Part shown: piece by piece, positions 17,491 to 24,689 of the stretch | Position numbering within the stretch: position 1 is the first letter of the stretch | How the letters are laid out: each line of letters opens with the position of its first letter | Assembly (NCBI RefSeq): GCF_014137975.1 | Contig: NZ_JACGWZ010000010.1 | Coordinates: forward strand, 37,392-101,391 | Source of the DNA: Halosaccharopolyspora lacisalsi | GTDB lineage: Bacteria; Actinomycetota; Actinomycetes; Mycobacteriales; Pseudonocardiaceae | Length of the DNA stretch: 64,000 bases | Direction of reading: 5' to 3' | Position numbers and translations under genes: made by a program | The notes under the pieces: model-generated | Seen by the model: only the letters and a program-made list of their open reading frames with translations | Database searches by the model: none | What the model was told of the DNA's origin: nothing

Positions 17491-18509
17491 GCCCGGCCCG
17501 CCTCCTGACCGCAGTCGTCGTAGTGATCATCGGCCCGGTCGTGGCCCTGCTCGGGCTACTCATCGTGATCGTGACCAGCGGCAACAACGCCAACACCGGC
17601 ACCGTGGGCCTGTCCGGGCAACTCAAACCCGGCACGATCCCGCAGCGCTACGTGGGGTTGATCCAACAGGCCGCGACCACCTGCCCCGCGATCACCGCGC
17701 CCCTGTTGGCCGCCCAGATCCAGACCGAGTCCAACTGGGAGCCCGACGCCATCGGGCCCGTGACCTACCTGGGAACCCGCGCCCACGGCATCGCCCAGTT
17801 CATGCCCGCCACCTGGGATGCCGTCGGACGCGACTACAACGGCAACGGCGCGACCTCACCCATGGAACCCGGCGACGCCATCCCGACCCAGGCCGCCTAC
17901 ATGTGCCGCCAGCTGACCCAGGTCCGCCAGGCGGGCCTACCCGGCGACCACATCACCCTGGCGCTGGCCGCCTACAACGCTGGGCTCGGCCCCGTGCTGG
18001 AGTACCAGGGCATCCCGCCGTATCAGCAAACCCAGCAGTACGTGCGCCGCATCCGCGGCCTCGCGCGCACCCTGGCCCAACCCGCTCCCCACCGCTCTCC
18101 CAACCAGGGCTGGACCACCCCTGTGCCCGGCACGTGTTCCAGCGGCTACGGGAGCCGCTGGGGCGAATTCCACCAGGGCCAAGACATCGCCGGACCCGTC
18201 GGCACCCCCATCACCGCCGCCGCGGCCGGAACCGTCCTCGAGGCGGGCCCCGCCTCCGGCTACGGCCAGTGGGTCAAACTCCAACATCCCGGCGGTGTGG
18301 TGACCATCTACGGCCACATCCACCACGCCACCGTCGACCCCGGCCAGCACGTCCGCGCCGGTCAGGTCATCGCCACCCGCGGCAACCGCGGCCAATCCAC
18401 CGGGCCGCACCTGCACTACCAAATCAACGTCGACGGCGCGGCCGTCGATCCCCGAGCGTTCCATCGCCAGCACGGCGCCCCACCACTATGCGGGAGTACC
18501 CAGGTTTAG
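17487..18509 (+). CDS. Lytic transglycosylase fused to M23 peptidase, conjugative cell-wall hydrolase
   Basis: 340 residues from the ATG at 17487. The in-frame reading further upstream is a shadow of the previous gene. One N-terminal transmembrane helix (LLTAVVVVIIGPVVALLGLLI) is followed by an SLT domain at ~50-180 with catalytic Glu in QTESNW and AHGIAQFMPATW and ALAAYNAG. An M23 LytM-type peptidase follows at ~205-325 (YGSRWGEFHQGQDIAGP with H-x3-D, then GPHLHYQI with H-x-H). Such two-domain enzymes (VirB1/CwlT-like) open the wall for the transfer channel. The gene is coupled to the anchored protein upstream. Confidence 0.92.
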   Translation: MSPARLLTAVVVVIIGPVVALLGLLIVIVTSGNNANTGTVGLSGQLKPGTIPQRYVGLIQQAATTCPAITAPLLAAQIQTESNWEPDAIGPVTYLGTRAHGIAQFMPATWDAVGRDYNGNGATSPMEPGDAIPTQAAYMCRQLTQVRQAGLPGDHITLALAAYNAGLGPVLEYQGIPPYQQTQQYVRRIRGLARTLAQPAPHRSPNQGWTTPVPGTCSSGYGSRWGEFHQGQDIAGPVGTPITAAAAGTVLEAGPASGYGQWVKLQHPGGVVTIYGHIHHATVDPGQHVRAGQVIATRGNRGQSTGPHLHYQINVDGAAVDPRAFHRQHGAPPLCGSTQV

Positions 18510-18636
18510 CCACCGCCCCGGACGTGAGGAACATTCGAACGAAATCCGGCGGTTGTACTGCCCATGACTACCGCAGCCGAGGACGGCGCCGGCGACACGC
18601 TGACCGCGCTGCACTTCGGGTTCGGCCATCGGAACA

Positions 18637-18713
18637 GGGGTGTCGGTAAGGGTCGTGTCACCAGGTTCCACAGGCCCGTCTGCACCTGGTGACACGACCC
18701 TTACCGACACCCC
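18637..18713. repeat. Perfect 30-bp inverted repeat with 17-nt loop
   Basis: Bases 18637-18666 and 18684-18713 are exact reverse complements; the loop is TCCACAGGCCCGTCTGC. The arm begins GGGGTGTCGGTAAGGG and ends GTGTCACCAGGT. There is no T-run on either side, so an ordinary intrinsic terminator is unlikely. It fills the 238-bp gap between the cell-wall hydrolase gene and the next membrane protein gene. Candidates are an oriT/nic hairpin, a single-strand initiation site, or a bidirectional RNA hairpin. Nothing else was recognised in 18510-18747. Confidence 0.85.
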
Positions 18714-18747
18714 GAACACCGGCACCGATTGATCCGAGGTACCGCGC

Positions 18748-19383
18748 ATGGATCTGCCCCATATTCTGGCCTTCACCCTGTTCACGGCCTTCTTCATGAC
18801 TCTGCTCGGGGCCGGAACCCGCACCCAGTGGCGCATCTGGCGCTGCCGGGCCGACCGGACGCGGTCGGCCCGGTATGAGGCCGCTGGACTCGGGCTGACC
18901 GGCGTGGGGCTGGTGACCCTCTTCGCCGTTTTGCTCCTTCCCGAGCCCCCGCGCTGGGCGGTGCTGACCGCCTTCTGGGGGCTCTGCGTCCCGGCCGCAG
19001 CGTTCTTCCTGGCCGCCCGGATCACCCAGGGCTGGGAAACCGAGCAGGCCCGACAGCGGGACGTGCAGTTGGCACTGCCGGTGCCCAAGCGCATGATCCC
19101 GCCCTGGGGGATCGCTGTGCTCTGGCTCGTCGGCACGATGCTGATCACCTTCACCGCTGGCTACGGGGTGCTGTGGCAGGCCTGGCCTCAACCGTGGTTC
19201 GCCGTCCAAGACCGCTTCCAGTCCGTGATCTACACGGTGACCGCCCTCGGCCTTGCCCTCGGAGCCGCCCACACCGGATGGCAAACCCGGCGCCGCCGAC
19301 GCGAACACCGCCGCGTGCAGCAGGAACTGGTCAGTACCCTCACCGGTAGTCCCGAGAGGGATCATCCCGATCAGCATGCGTAA
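18748..19383 (+). CDS. Polytopic membrane protein of unknown function
   Basis: 211 residues with about five membrane spans: ILAFTLFTAFFMTLLGAG, AAGLGLTGVGLVTLFAVLLL, WAVLTAFWGLCVPAAAFFLAA, IAVLWLVGTMLITFTAGYGV, and VIYTVTALGLALGAAH. The C-terminus is a basic cytoplasmic tail (RRRRREHRRVQQEL). No family was recognised. It follows the 30-bp inverted repeat by 34 bp and precedes the DUF3800 pair, which has its own AT-rich control region. Confidence 0.75.
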   Translation: MDLPHILAFTLFTAFFMTLLGAGTRTQWRIWRCRADRTRSARYEAAGLGLTGVGLVTLFAVLLLPEPPRWAVLTAFWGLCVPAAAFFLAARITQGWETEQARQRDVQLALPVPKRMIPPWGIAVLWLVGTMLITFTAGYGVLWQAWPQPWFAVQDRFQSVIYTVTALGLALGAAHTGWQTRRRRREHRRVQQELVSTLTGSPERDHPDQHA

Positions 19384-19406
19384 TCCGTGCGCCTGCACCC
19401 CAATAT

Positions 19407-19425
19407 GTTTATAACTGCTATAAAC
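19407..19425. promoter_or_regulatory. AT-rich inverted repeat at the promoter of the DUF3800 pair
   Basis: GTTTATA and TATAAAC are separated by 5 bp, a perfect 7-bp inverted repeat in an otherwise GC-rich stretch. The right arm contains TATAAA at 19419-19424, 8 bp before the ATG at 19432, the spacing expected for a -10 box of a leaderless transcript. An operator overlapping the promoter suggests autorepression, as in toxin-antitoxin pairs. Confidence 0.5.
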
Positions 19426-19431
19426 CGGGCC

Positions 19432-19806
19432 ATGGTGGCATTTCCCAACTCCCCCGTCCCGCGACGGGAACGACTCCACCAGTGGGTCCTCGAACTGCAA
19501 GCCCGGATCGAATCCGGCGAGTGCGACGGCGCGGCGGTCGTCGCCGAGCTGGCCGAGGTGCGCCGGGCAAGCCGGGACCTGGGGTGGCTGGCCGACTGGC
19601 TGCTGGTCGCCGCACGGGAGCAGGGAGCAACGCTGCCGCCGCTGGCTGCGGCGTGGTCCCAGTCCGGCAGTCGCCTGCTCGTGCGCGGCCCGGACCAGCG
19701 ATTGAAGAAACTGACCGATCGCCTCGGCGATGCCGCTGCGGTCCGGGATCGATTCTTGGCCCTGCCCGCAGAGAACACGTCGGCGGAACCGGAGGAGCGA
19801 GGATGA
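19432..19806 (+). CDS. Small helical protein upstream of the DUF3800 gene
   Basis: 124 residues from ATG 19432 (MVAFPNSPVPRRERL). An upstream in-frame GTG at 19387 would add 15 residues but would run through the AT-rich operator. The protein is predicted helical and charged, with no recognised domain. It shares ATGA with the downstream DUF3800-like gene, so the two are translationally coupled. Size and coupling would suit an antitoxin or an accessory partner; this is only a contextual inference. Confidence 0.7.
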   Translation: MVAFPNSPVPRRERLHQWVLELQARIESGECDGAAVVAELAEVRRASRDLGWLADWLLVAAREQGATLPPLAAAWSQSGSRLLVRGPDQRLKKLTDRLGDAAAVRDRFLALPAENTSAEPEERG

Positions 19807-20390
19807 GCCGCTGGACGGCCTATGTCGACGAGTCCGAACCCGCTCGCCACGACGATCCCGGCGTGTATCTGCTGGCCGCGGCCTTGGTCGAACAGGCACA
19901 ACACGAGTCCCTCACCACAGCTGTGAGATCCTGGTGCCTGCCGGGGCAACGCAAGTTGCACTGGCACAACGAGTCGGCCGAGCGACGGGCGCAGCTGGCC
20001 ACGGCCGTGGCCGAGTTCGACGTGCTGCACCTGGTCGTCGTTCGCCTCGGCGGCCTCGACGGAGAACGCAGTGAACGCCGTCGACGTCTGTGTCTGCAGC
20101 GCCTGCTGGCTGAGCTCGAACAGACCGGCATCGATCACGTCGTCCTCGAGGCTCGCCAACGCAAGCAAAACCTCGCCGATCAGCAGCTGCTGGCGGCGAT
20201 GCGGGCGCAAAAACGTCTGACCAGCGCACTGCGGATGGATCACGTCAGCGGGCCCAACGAGCCGGTCCTCGCCTTGGCCGACATCGTCTGCGGGGCCGTC
20301 ACCGCCGATCGCGGCGGCCACTCCGACTACCTGCAGACCCTGAAACCGCTGGTCACGCTGCACACCCTGCACGCGACTGACCAGGTATAG
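19803..20390 (+). CDS. DUF3800-like protein (RNase H-like fold)
   Basis: 195 residues. The N-terminal TAYVDESEP and C-terminal LALADIVCGAVTAD fit the two hallmarks of DUF3800, where an Asp-Glu-Ser N-terminal strand and a late acidic helix form a putative RNase H-like metal site. Middle strands DVLHLVVVRL and IDHVVLEARQRK agree. DUF3800 proteins are often found on mobile elements and in suspected toxin-antitoxin or defence settings, but their substrate is not established. It is coupled to the 124-residue gene before it. Confidence 0.75.
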   Translation: MSRWTAYVDESEPARHDDPGVYLLAAALVEQAQHESLTTAVRSWCLPGQRKLHWHNESAERRAQLATAVAEFDVLHLVVVRLGGLDGERSERRRRLCLQRLLAELEQTGIDHVVLEARQRKQNLADQQLLAAMRAQKRLTSALRMDHVSGPNEPVLALADIVCGAVTADRGGHSDYLQTLKPLVTLHTLHATDQV

Positions 20391-20621
20391 AAACACCGCG
20401 AGCCCGGGACCCCGTCGTCCGGCGGGAACTTCCCAGGCTCACTTCCACCGACTCCGCGAAGCCGTGGCTGACCCCAGTATAGCCCACCGAGAGTTCGGAT
20501 GCGACCGGGACCGGCCAGCAGGAACGAGCAGCGTGGCCCCTTTCCGGCATATCCGGTTTCTCCTCCCACCAGCTCATCTGGCTGCCACTCGCGCTGCACA
20601 CGCGCACGCTATCGAGGCCTC

Positions 20622-20655
20622 GTACTCCTGAAGCTGTCCTGAGGGGCAGAGTGAG
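20622..20655 (+). repeat. Integrase-proximal repeat, copy A
   Basis: Begins GTACTCCTGAAGCTGTCC and continues TGAGGGGCAGAGTG. It matches copies B (21121-21152) and C (21194-21226), which lie in the opposite orientation beside the 3' end of the recombinase gene. The surrounding 20391-20683 contains no gene that I can support. Confidence 0.6.
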
Positions 20656-20683
20656 TCGATCGGCTCGGAGCGTCCGTTTCCGG

Positions 20684-20944
20684 TCAGGCGACGTGCGCGT
20701 CGTAGTAGGACTCGGTGAAGGGGGCGGTCCAGCCGAGGAAGGTTTCTCCGCCGGGGTGGTGGCAGACCCATCCGGCGGGGATACCGATGCGCCAGGAAAC
20801 CTCGCTTCCGGAGTGGTCTCCGTCCAATTCGGCACAGATGCTCACTGCACGGTCCTGGAACGGAGCGATCCACTGGCCGCCGACGAAGTAGCCAAGCCCT
20901 CCCAAGAGCACGACGAGGACGGTGACGATCGCAGAGGTCCGCAT
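20684..20944 (-). CDS. Small secreted or membrane-anchored protein
   Basis: 86 residues with a hydrophobic N-terminus (IVTVLVVLLGGLGYFVGG, ~6-23) followed by a short outer domain containing two cysteines (SICAELDG and GWVCHHPGG), which could form a disulfide. A good Shine-Dalgarno (AGGAGGTG at 20959-20966 on the coding strand) precedes the ATG. No family was recognised. It lies between copies A and B/C of the repeat beside the recombinase gene. Confidence 0.6.
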   Translation of the reverse strand: MRTSAIVTVLVVLLGGLGYFVGGQWIAPFQDRAVSICAELDGDHSGSEVSWRIGIPAGWVCHHPGGETFLGWTAPFTESYYDAHVA

Positions 20945-21120
20945 CGGTACTCAACACCTCCTGCCGCGACACAAGCGTCCCCCAGGTTCCGATACTGCTG
21001 GATATCAGAACACAGCGCACCAGGGTGCTTCCGATATCGAGAGAGCGCCGCGGCCATAGTGTCCGCATACGACTTCCGATATCAGGGGGCATCCGTCCCG
21101 GCCGGCCCCGAGATCATGGC

Positions 21121-21152
21121 CACTCCGCCCCTCAGGACAGCTCCAGGAGTAC
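21121..21152 (-). repeat. Integrase-proximal repeat, copy B
   Basis: On the minus strand it reads GTACTCCTGGAGCTGTCC then TGAGGGGCGGAGTG, differing from copy A at only a few positions. Two nearby copies of CTTCCGATATC (21029 and 21067) add further short repeats to this 21.0-21.2 kb stretch, which otherwise holds no gene. Confidence 0.6.
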
Positions 21153-21193
21153 AGGGCCATCGAGCACCGGTCATAGCCACGCCCGAGCCTCCG

Positions 21194-21226
21194 CTACTTT
21201 GCGGCTCAGGGCAGTTTCAGGAGTAC
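21194..21226 (-). repeat. Integrase-proximal repeat, copy C
   Basis: On the minus strand it reads GTACTCCTGAAACTGCCC then TGAGCCGCAAAGTAG, ending 6 bp from the stop of the recombinase gene. It is the most diverged of the three copies. The flank beyond the shared end (GGGGCCTAATCG versus GAGGCCTCGAT in copy A) is also similar. Confidence 0.55.
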
Positions 21227-21231
21227 GGGGC

Positions 21232-22290
21232 CTAATCGCGCTGCGGGTGGTAGTTGCTGTGCTCACTGATGAATGCCGCCATCTGGTAGGCGGGCGAGTC
21301 ATCGAGCCGGTTCCGCGAATGGTCGTAGAGCCGGGTCATGCGCGGGTCCGCGTGTCCGGCGAGGTCCTGCACCTTCGGCAGGGAGATCCCTTGCGCGAGC
21401 GCGTTCGTGATGACGCTGTGTCGGGTCGAGTGCGGCACGAGCTGGTCGTGCGACTCGATGCCCGCCTTGCGGGCATAGCGGCGCAGGATCTCTCCGAGGT
21501 CTTTCGAGTCGAGCTGACGATCGCCGGTCTTCGTCGGACCCCGGTAGGGCGCGGAGACGAAGAGGAGTCCGGATAGCTCATCGCGCCGGATTCCGTGCCG
21601 GTCGGCGCGGATCTGATGGTAGCGGTCAAGTGTCACGGTGACGTATGGGGCGAGTGGCACCTGGCGGCGCTTGCCTCCCTTGTTGCGGTACTCCAGTACC
21701 CGGTGGCCTCGGTTGATCTGGATCTGGCCGACCGTGCTGGCCAGTACGGCGGCCGAGCGGACTCCGGTGGTGAGCATGAGCCGCAGCATCGCGCAGTTGC
21801 GTACGGCGGTCTCGGTGCCGGTCTCGTCGGCGTGCTTGCTCGCGTAGTCGAGCAGGCGGCTCATTTCCTCCTGGTCGAGGCTGGCCGTGTTGGACACGTC
21901 GCGGTCGACCGGCGAGCGGTTCTCCGCTCCCACGGGGTCGGCCTCGGTGGCGCCATTACGGCCGAGGTAGCGGTACCAGTTCCGCACGCCCGACTGGTAG
22001 CTGTTCAGGGTGCTCGCGGACTTCGGTCCGAGCGACAGCAGCCAATCGTCCACGTCGGCGCGACGCGCCTCGAACGGGTGGACGTTCTGGCCGTGGCAGT
22101 ACGTCAACCACGACGAGAGCGCGCGTTCGTACAGTTTGCACGTATTGGCTGACTTGCGTGCGAGCGTCTGAAGCCACAGATCGGTCAATCCGTGTGGATT
22201 GTAGCGATCATCGCTATTGGCTGCTTGCAGCACACCGTTCGATCGCTGCGATTCGGGGAGCTGTTCCACGTTCCTTCCCTTCGTCTTCAC
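21232..22290 (-). CDS. Tyrosine recombinase/integrase
   Basis: 352 residues. An N-terminal SAM-like DNA-binding domain (~30-125; SANTCKLYERALSSWLTYC and LNSYQSGVRNWYRYL) is followed by a catalytic domain with the expected residues. These are Arg in TTGVRSAAV (~177), Lys in NKGGKRRQ, His287-Ser-Thr-Arg290, His313 in LAGHADP and nucleophile Tyr322 in TRLYDHS. All catalytic positions are intact, so it should be active in integration, excision or dimer resolution. No excisionase-like gene is evident next to it. Three related repeats flank its 3' side. Confidence 0.93.
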   Translation of the reverse strand: MKTKGRNVEQLPESQRSNGVLQAANSDDRYNPHGLTDLWLQTLARKSANTCKLYERALSSWLTYCHGQNVHPFEARRADVDDWLLSLGPKSASTLNSYQSGVRNWYRYLGRNGATEADPVGAENRSPVDRDVSNTASLDQEEMSRLLDYASKHADETGTETAVRNCAMLRLMLTTGVRSAAVLASTVGQIQINRGHRVLEYRNKGGKRRQVPLAPYVTVTLDRYHQIRADRHGIRRDELSGLLFVSAPYRGPTKTGDRQLDSKDLGEILRRYARKAGIESHDQLVPHSTRHSVITNALAQGISLPKVQDLAGHADPRMTRLYDHSRNRLDDSPAYQMAAFISEHSNYHPQRD

Positions 22291-22346
22291 TAGCCCCAGT
22301 TAATGGGGATTATCAGGGGCTCGTGATGATCTCCACTCTACCACGC

Positions 22347-22360
22347 GGATCGTACGATCC
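22347..22360. promoter_or_regulatory. 14-bp perfect palindrome between the recombinase and antitoxin-like genes
   Basis: GGATCGTACGATCC is its own reverse complement and lies in the divergent intergenic region (recombinase start 22290, next ATG 22392). A TACGAT hexamer at 22380-22385 ends 6 bp before the ATG, suggesting a leaderless transcript. The palindrome is well placed to repress it. Confidence 0.5.
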
Positions 22361-22391
22361 AAATGGGACGAGCCTGTGCTACGATCACACC

Positions 22392-22622
22392 ATGAGCAAG
22401 GAACTGGAGTCAGGCGATGAACTGACCATGACGGAGTTTGCTTCCCAACGGGACGATGCCTCGTTCGTGGTTGGAGCAGGCGGATACCTGTATCTGACAC
22501 GGAACGGCAAACGCCGCATGGCACTCGTTCCGGCCCATGTGGCCGAACAGCACTATGAGACTAATCGGACCGATGACGACGACCACGCCGATACGGACGA
22601 GGAGCCCAGCGATGATGCGTAA
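22392..22622 (+). CDS. Antitoxin-like small protein (possibly Phd/YefM-like)
   Basis: 76 residues from the ATG at 22392. The core FVVGAGGYLYLTRNGKRRMA followed by LVPAHVAEQHY has the strand-turn-strand and conserved N-G-x-x pattern of Phd/YefM-type antitoxins. The C-terminus is very acidic (DDDDHADTDEEPSDD), as in intrinsically disordered toxin-binding tails. No clear toxin follows. The next short frame (22612) overlaps its stop and is interrupted by TAG, so a partner may have decayed. Transcription is probably leaderless. Confidence 0.55.
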   Translation: MSKELESGDELTMTEFASQRDDASFVVGAGGYLYLTRNGKRRMALVPAHVAEQHYETNRTDDDDHADTDEEPSDDA

Positions 22623-22794
22623 CCTTGACGTTCACGGAGTGCCGATCTATGAGCCCAACGAGGTCCCGGCGGAGATGTAGACGCAGCAGGCGGTGCAGCA
22701 GGGGTACCGGCCGGCGCCGAAACTCGTCAGCCACCAGTACGCCGCGCCGAGCAGTCACCGCCTTGTTCGCTACCTCGCCACGGAGAATCGCGTT
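22612..22794 (+). pseudogene. Short reading frame interrupted by an in-frame TAG
   Basis: ATG at 22612 (overlapping the previous gene's end) gives MMRNLDVHGVPIYEPNEVPA and ends at TAG 22678-22680 after 22 residues. The same frame resumes immediately (TQQAVQQGYRPAPKLVSHQY...) and runs without a stop into the next gene. Amino-acid composition on both sides of the TAG is gene-like, so this may be a small gene broken by a nonsense change. Alternatively, the 22-residue peptide is the real product. Confidence 0.3.
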
Positions 22795-23277
22795 ATGACC
22801 GCATTGCAGTATTGGCTGCTGGCAGCCTCCCTCGCCGTCGCAGCGTTTGCCGTCCCAATGGGACTCCTCCTGGCTACGGGGAGCCAGCTTCGGCGACGTG
22901 ACGGGTTGACGATCCTGGCCGCGGGACTCGGGTTACCCCTGATCATGCTCGCTTATGTGGTGTACACGCCCGTCCCGCCCGGCATGGACACCCTCGATGG
23001 GAGCGCTACCCAGGCCGTGGAGCAGGCGGGGGCCACGGTGTTGGCCGTGGCGCTTTCCCTGGCCGGTGTTTTCGGGCTGCTGCTGGGGGCCGCCCGCCTC
23101 GGCGAGGTCTACCGGTTCGACCTGCACCGACCCGTGCGCGGACAGCGCCCACGCGGGCCGTTTCGCGCGGCGCGGACGGAGCGCGTCGTGGCCCTGGCCT
23201 ACGGGGAACTCGGTATCGGCCTGGCCCTGGTCGGCGGCGGCGCGGGATGCCTGCTGCTGGGGCTTGTCGTCGTATGA
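22795..23277 (+). CDS. Four-span membrane protein of unknown function
   Basis: 160 residues from the ATG at 22795. Four hydrophobic segments are visible: WLLAASLAVAAFAVPMGLLL, LTILAAGLGLPLIMLAYVVY, VLAVALSLAGVFGLLLGAA, and LGIGLALVGGGAGCLLLGLV, with a basic loop (RPVRGQRPRGPFRAARTER) between the last two. It has no recognised family. It is followed 36 bp later by the 198-residue gene. Confidence 0.7.
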   Translation: MTALQYWLLAASLAVAAFAVPMGLLLATGSQLRRRDGLTILAAGLGLPLIMLAYVVYTPVPPGMDTLDGSATQAVEQAGATVLAVALSLAGVFGLLLGAARLGEVYRFDLHRPVRGQRPRGPFRAARTERVVALAYGELGIGLALVGGGAGCLLLGLVVV

Positions 23278-23313
23278 CCCGCCACCTCGACCAGTGCCCA
23301 TCAAGGAGCAGTG

Positions 23314-23910
23314 ATGCGTCAGTACCGGCAGGACCTGCGGGAGCAGTGGAACGAAGCGCTGCTGCTGTACAGCAATCTGCGAAACGGCCAGCTTTTAGGT
23401 GGGGATAAGACGCTGCGCTGGTTGCAGCCCGGTGAGGTGCTGTGCGCTCAGGGGTGGTTCGACGTCGGCCGGTTCCGGTCGGCGCACGTGTCCTACTCCG
23501 TGCCCGGCTATGCCGCGGTCGGTTCCCCGGGGTTCGTGGCCGGTGCCGCGCTCACCCACGCCGTCTCGGCCGCGGCGACCCGGCGGCAGGCCGCGCGCCG
23601 GGCCGCGCCCCAGTGGCGCTACTACGGAGCGCACCCGCACCTGTTGACCAATCACCGGGTGTGCTCCTTCCTCGACAACCGGTGGGAAGACCTGCCTCTG
23701 GCTGCGGTCGAGGTCGTGCCGGACCTGGGCAAAAAGACCGCCAAGCGGCATTTCGGCACCGGCACCGTGGATCTGCACCCTCGAGTCGGGGGTGAGCCGC
23801 TGCGGCTGGCCGGGCTCGGGGTGTTCTGGTGGGCGGTGGCGCTGCGGTATCTGTGCCACGGGCGAGCCGGGCTGGACCATCCGGGGCTGCAACGCCTGGC
23901 CCGCGGCTAG
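23314..23910 (+). CDS. Hypothetical protein with a possible YcxB/PH-like fold
   Basis: 198 residues. AAGGAG at 23303-23308 serves either GTG 23311 or ATG 23314; the ATG has the better spacing. The protein opens with a charged helix (RQDLREQWNEALLLYSN). It contains an Ala-rich hydrophobic patch (VSAAATRRQAARRAA) and then strand-rich sequence (WEDLPLAAVEVVPDLG, GTVDLHP, LRLAGLGVFWWAVALRYLCHG). The pattern (L/V-x-x-T-N-HRV...W-x-DLPLAAV) is reminiscent of membrane-associated PH-like domains, but this is tentative. Confidence 0.7.
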   Translation: MRQYRQDLREQWNEALLLYSNLRNGQLLGGDKTLRWLQPGEVLCAQGWFDVGRFRSAHVSYSVPGYAAVGSPGFVAGAALTHAVSAAATRRQAARRAAPQWRYYGAHPHLLTNHRVCSFLDNRWEDLPLAAVEVVPDLGKKTAKRHFGTGTVDLHPRVGGEPLRLAGLGVFWWAVALRYLCHGRAGLDHPGLQRLARG

Positions 23911-24140
23911 GGGCCCGACCAGCTCGGACGATCCTGCGCCCGGTGAGTACGGAGGTAGGCACTGAGTTCGGCCGGCCCGTCCGGTAGCACCACCGCGACC
24001 ACCGCGGCAGTCTCCTTTGCGCCGAGCTCGACGACCAGGGCATCAACGGCGAGCGCGGCCGCCGCTGGATCACGCGGGGCGAGCTCGGTGAGCAGCTTCC
24101 GCAATCGCTGTACCGCATCGGCCCGCACCGACTCCGCCAT
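23907..24140 (-). CDS. Small Ala-rich helical protein
   Basis: 77 residues; stop shared with the convergent gene (CTAG). Two amphipathic helices (ADAVQRLRKLLTEL and AAAALAVDALVVEL) and a hydrophobic strand (AAVVAVVLPDGPAEL) suggest a small folded protein. No family was recognised. Composition and third-position GC favour this strand. Confidence 0.5.
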   Translation of the reverse strand: MAESVRADAVQRLRKLLTELAPRDPAAAALAVDALVVELGAKETAAVVAVVLPDGPAELSAYLRTHRAQDRPSWSGP

Positions 24141-24268
24141 CCCCGCCTACCCTCCGGTCGATCCCTCTGCTCGTCGACAACACCATCGGCACGAACTTGA
24201 GCCCCACGGTGCATCGGCGAGACACTGACGCGATGAGCGAACAGAACAAGGACGAGCTCGCCCCCCGC

Positions 24269-24451
24269 TTAGCTGCGGCGATGCGGGATGTCCGTCAGGT
24301 CCAGAATGGTCACGGACACGGGGCTGAGCGCATCCGGCGAGGCCGGTTGGGCGGCGGCCGTCGAGGTACAGAGCAGGAAGCTTGCGAGGACGAGGCCGGC
24401 ACCGAACCGCCTCCGCCTGCCACGTCTTTCGTGCAAGATTGAATACGACAC
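24269..24451 (-). CDS. Putative short secreted peptide
   Basis: 60 residues. The N-terminus reads as a signal peptide: basic RRGRRRR, hydrophobic FGAGLVLASFLL, then CTSTAAAQ with an AxA-type cleavage site. It leaves a mature peptide of about 29 residues (QPASPDALSPVSVTILDL...). An overlapping plus-strand frame (24197-24442) has no such features. The gene is short, so this is uncertain. The 24141-24268 interval holds nothing else that I can support. Confidence 0.35.
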   Translation of the reverse strand: MSYSILHERRGRRRRFGAGLVLASFLLCTSTAAAQPASPDALSPVSVTILDLTDIPHRRS

Positions 24452-24477
24452 TCGCTCACAACAGGAAGGGCCGCACC

Positions 24478-24666
24478 ATGGCTCCCCCCAATCCTATTTC
24501 CGACTACGAGAACGTTGTACGGGCCTACGACATGGCTCAGAACACCTGGGAGCAGTGCGCGACGAGCGAGGAACGTGCCCAGGCGGCACTCGCCGTGGCC
24601 AATGCCTCTTTGGCGCTCGCCATGCTCCGCCAGGAGTGCAAGGAGTGGAGGGAGCAGAAGAAGTAG
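24478..24666 (+). CDS. Small helical protein
   Basis: 62 residues from ATG 24478 with GGAAGGG just upstream. It is almost entirely helical (ENVVRAYDMAQNTWEQC, EERAQAALAVANASLALAML) and ends with a charged tail (KEWREQKK). It has no known domain. It converges with the Abi gene, whose stop lies 24 bp away. Confidence 0.6.
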   Translation: MAPPNPISDYENVVRAYDMAQNTWEQCATSEERAQAALAVANASLALAMLRQECKEWREQKK

Positions 24667-24689
24667 GAGGCGTTGGGTTCCCAGCCGGG

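Noticed and set aside
24197..24442. 81-codon plus-strand frame
   Set aside because: Low-complexity Gly/Arg/Glu composition and overlap with the better signal-peptide frame on the other strand.
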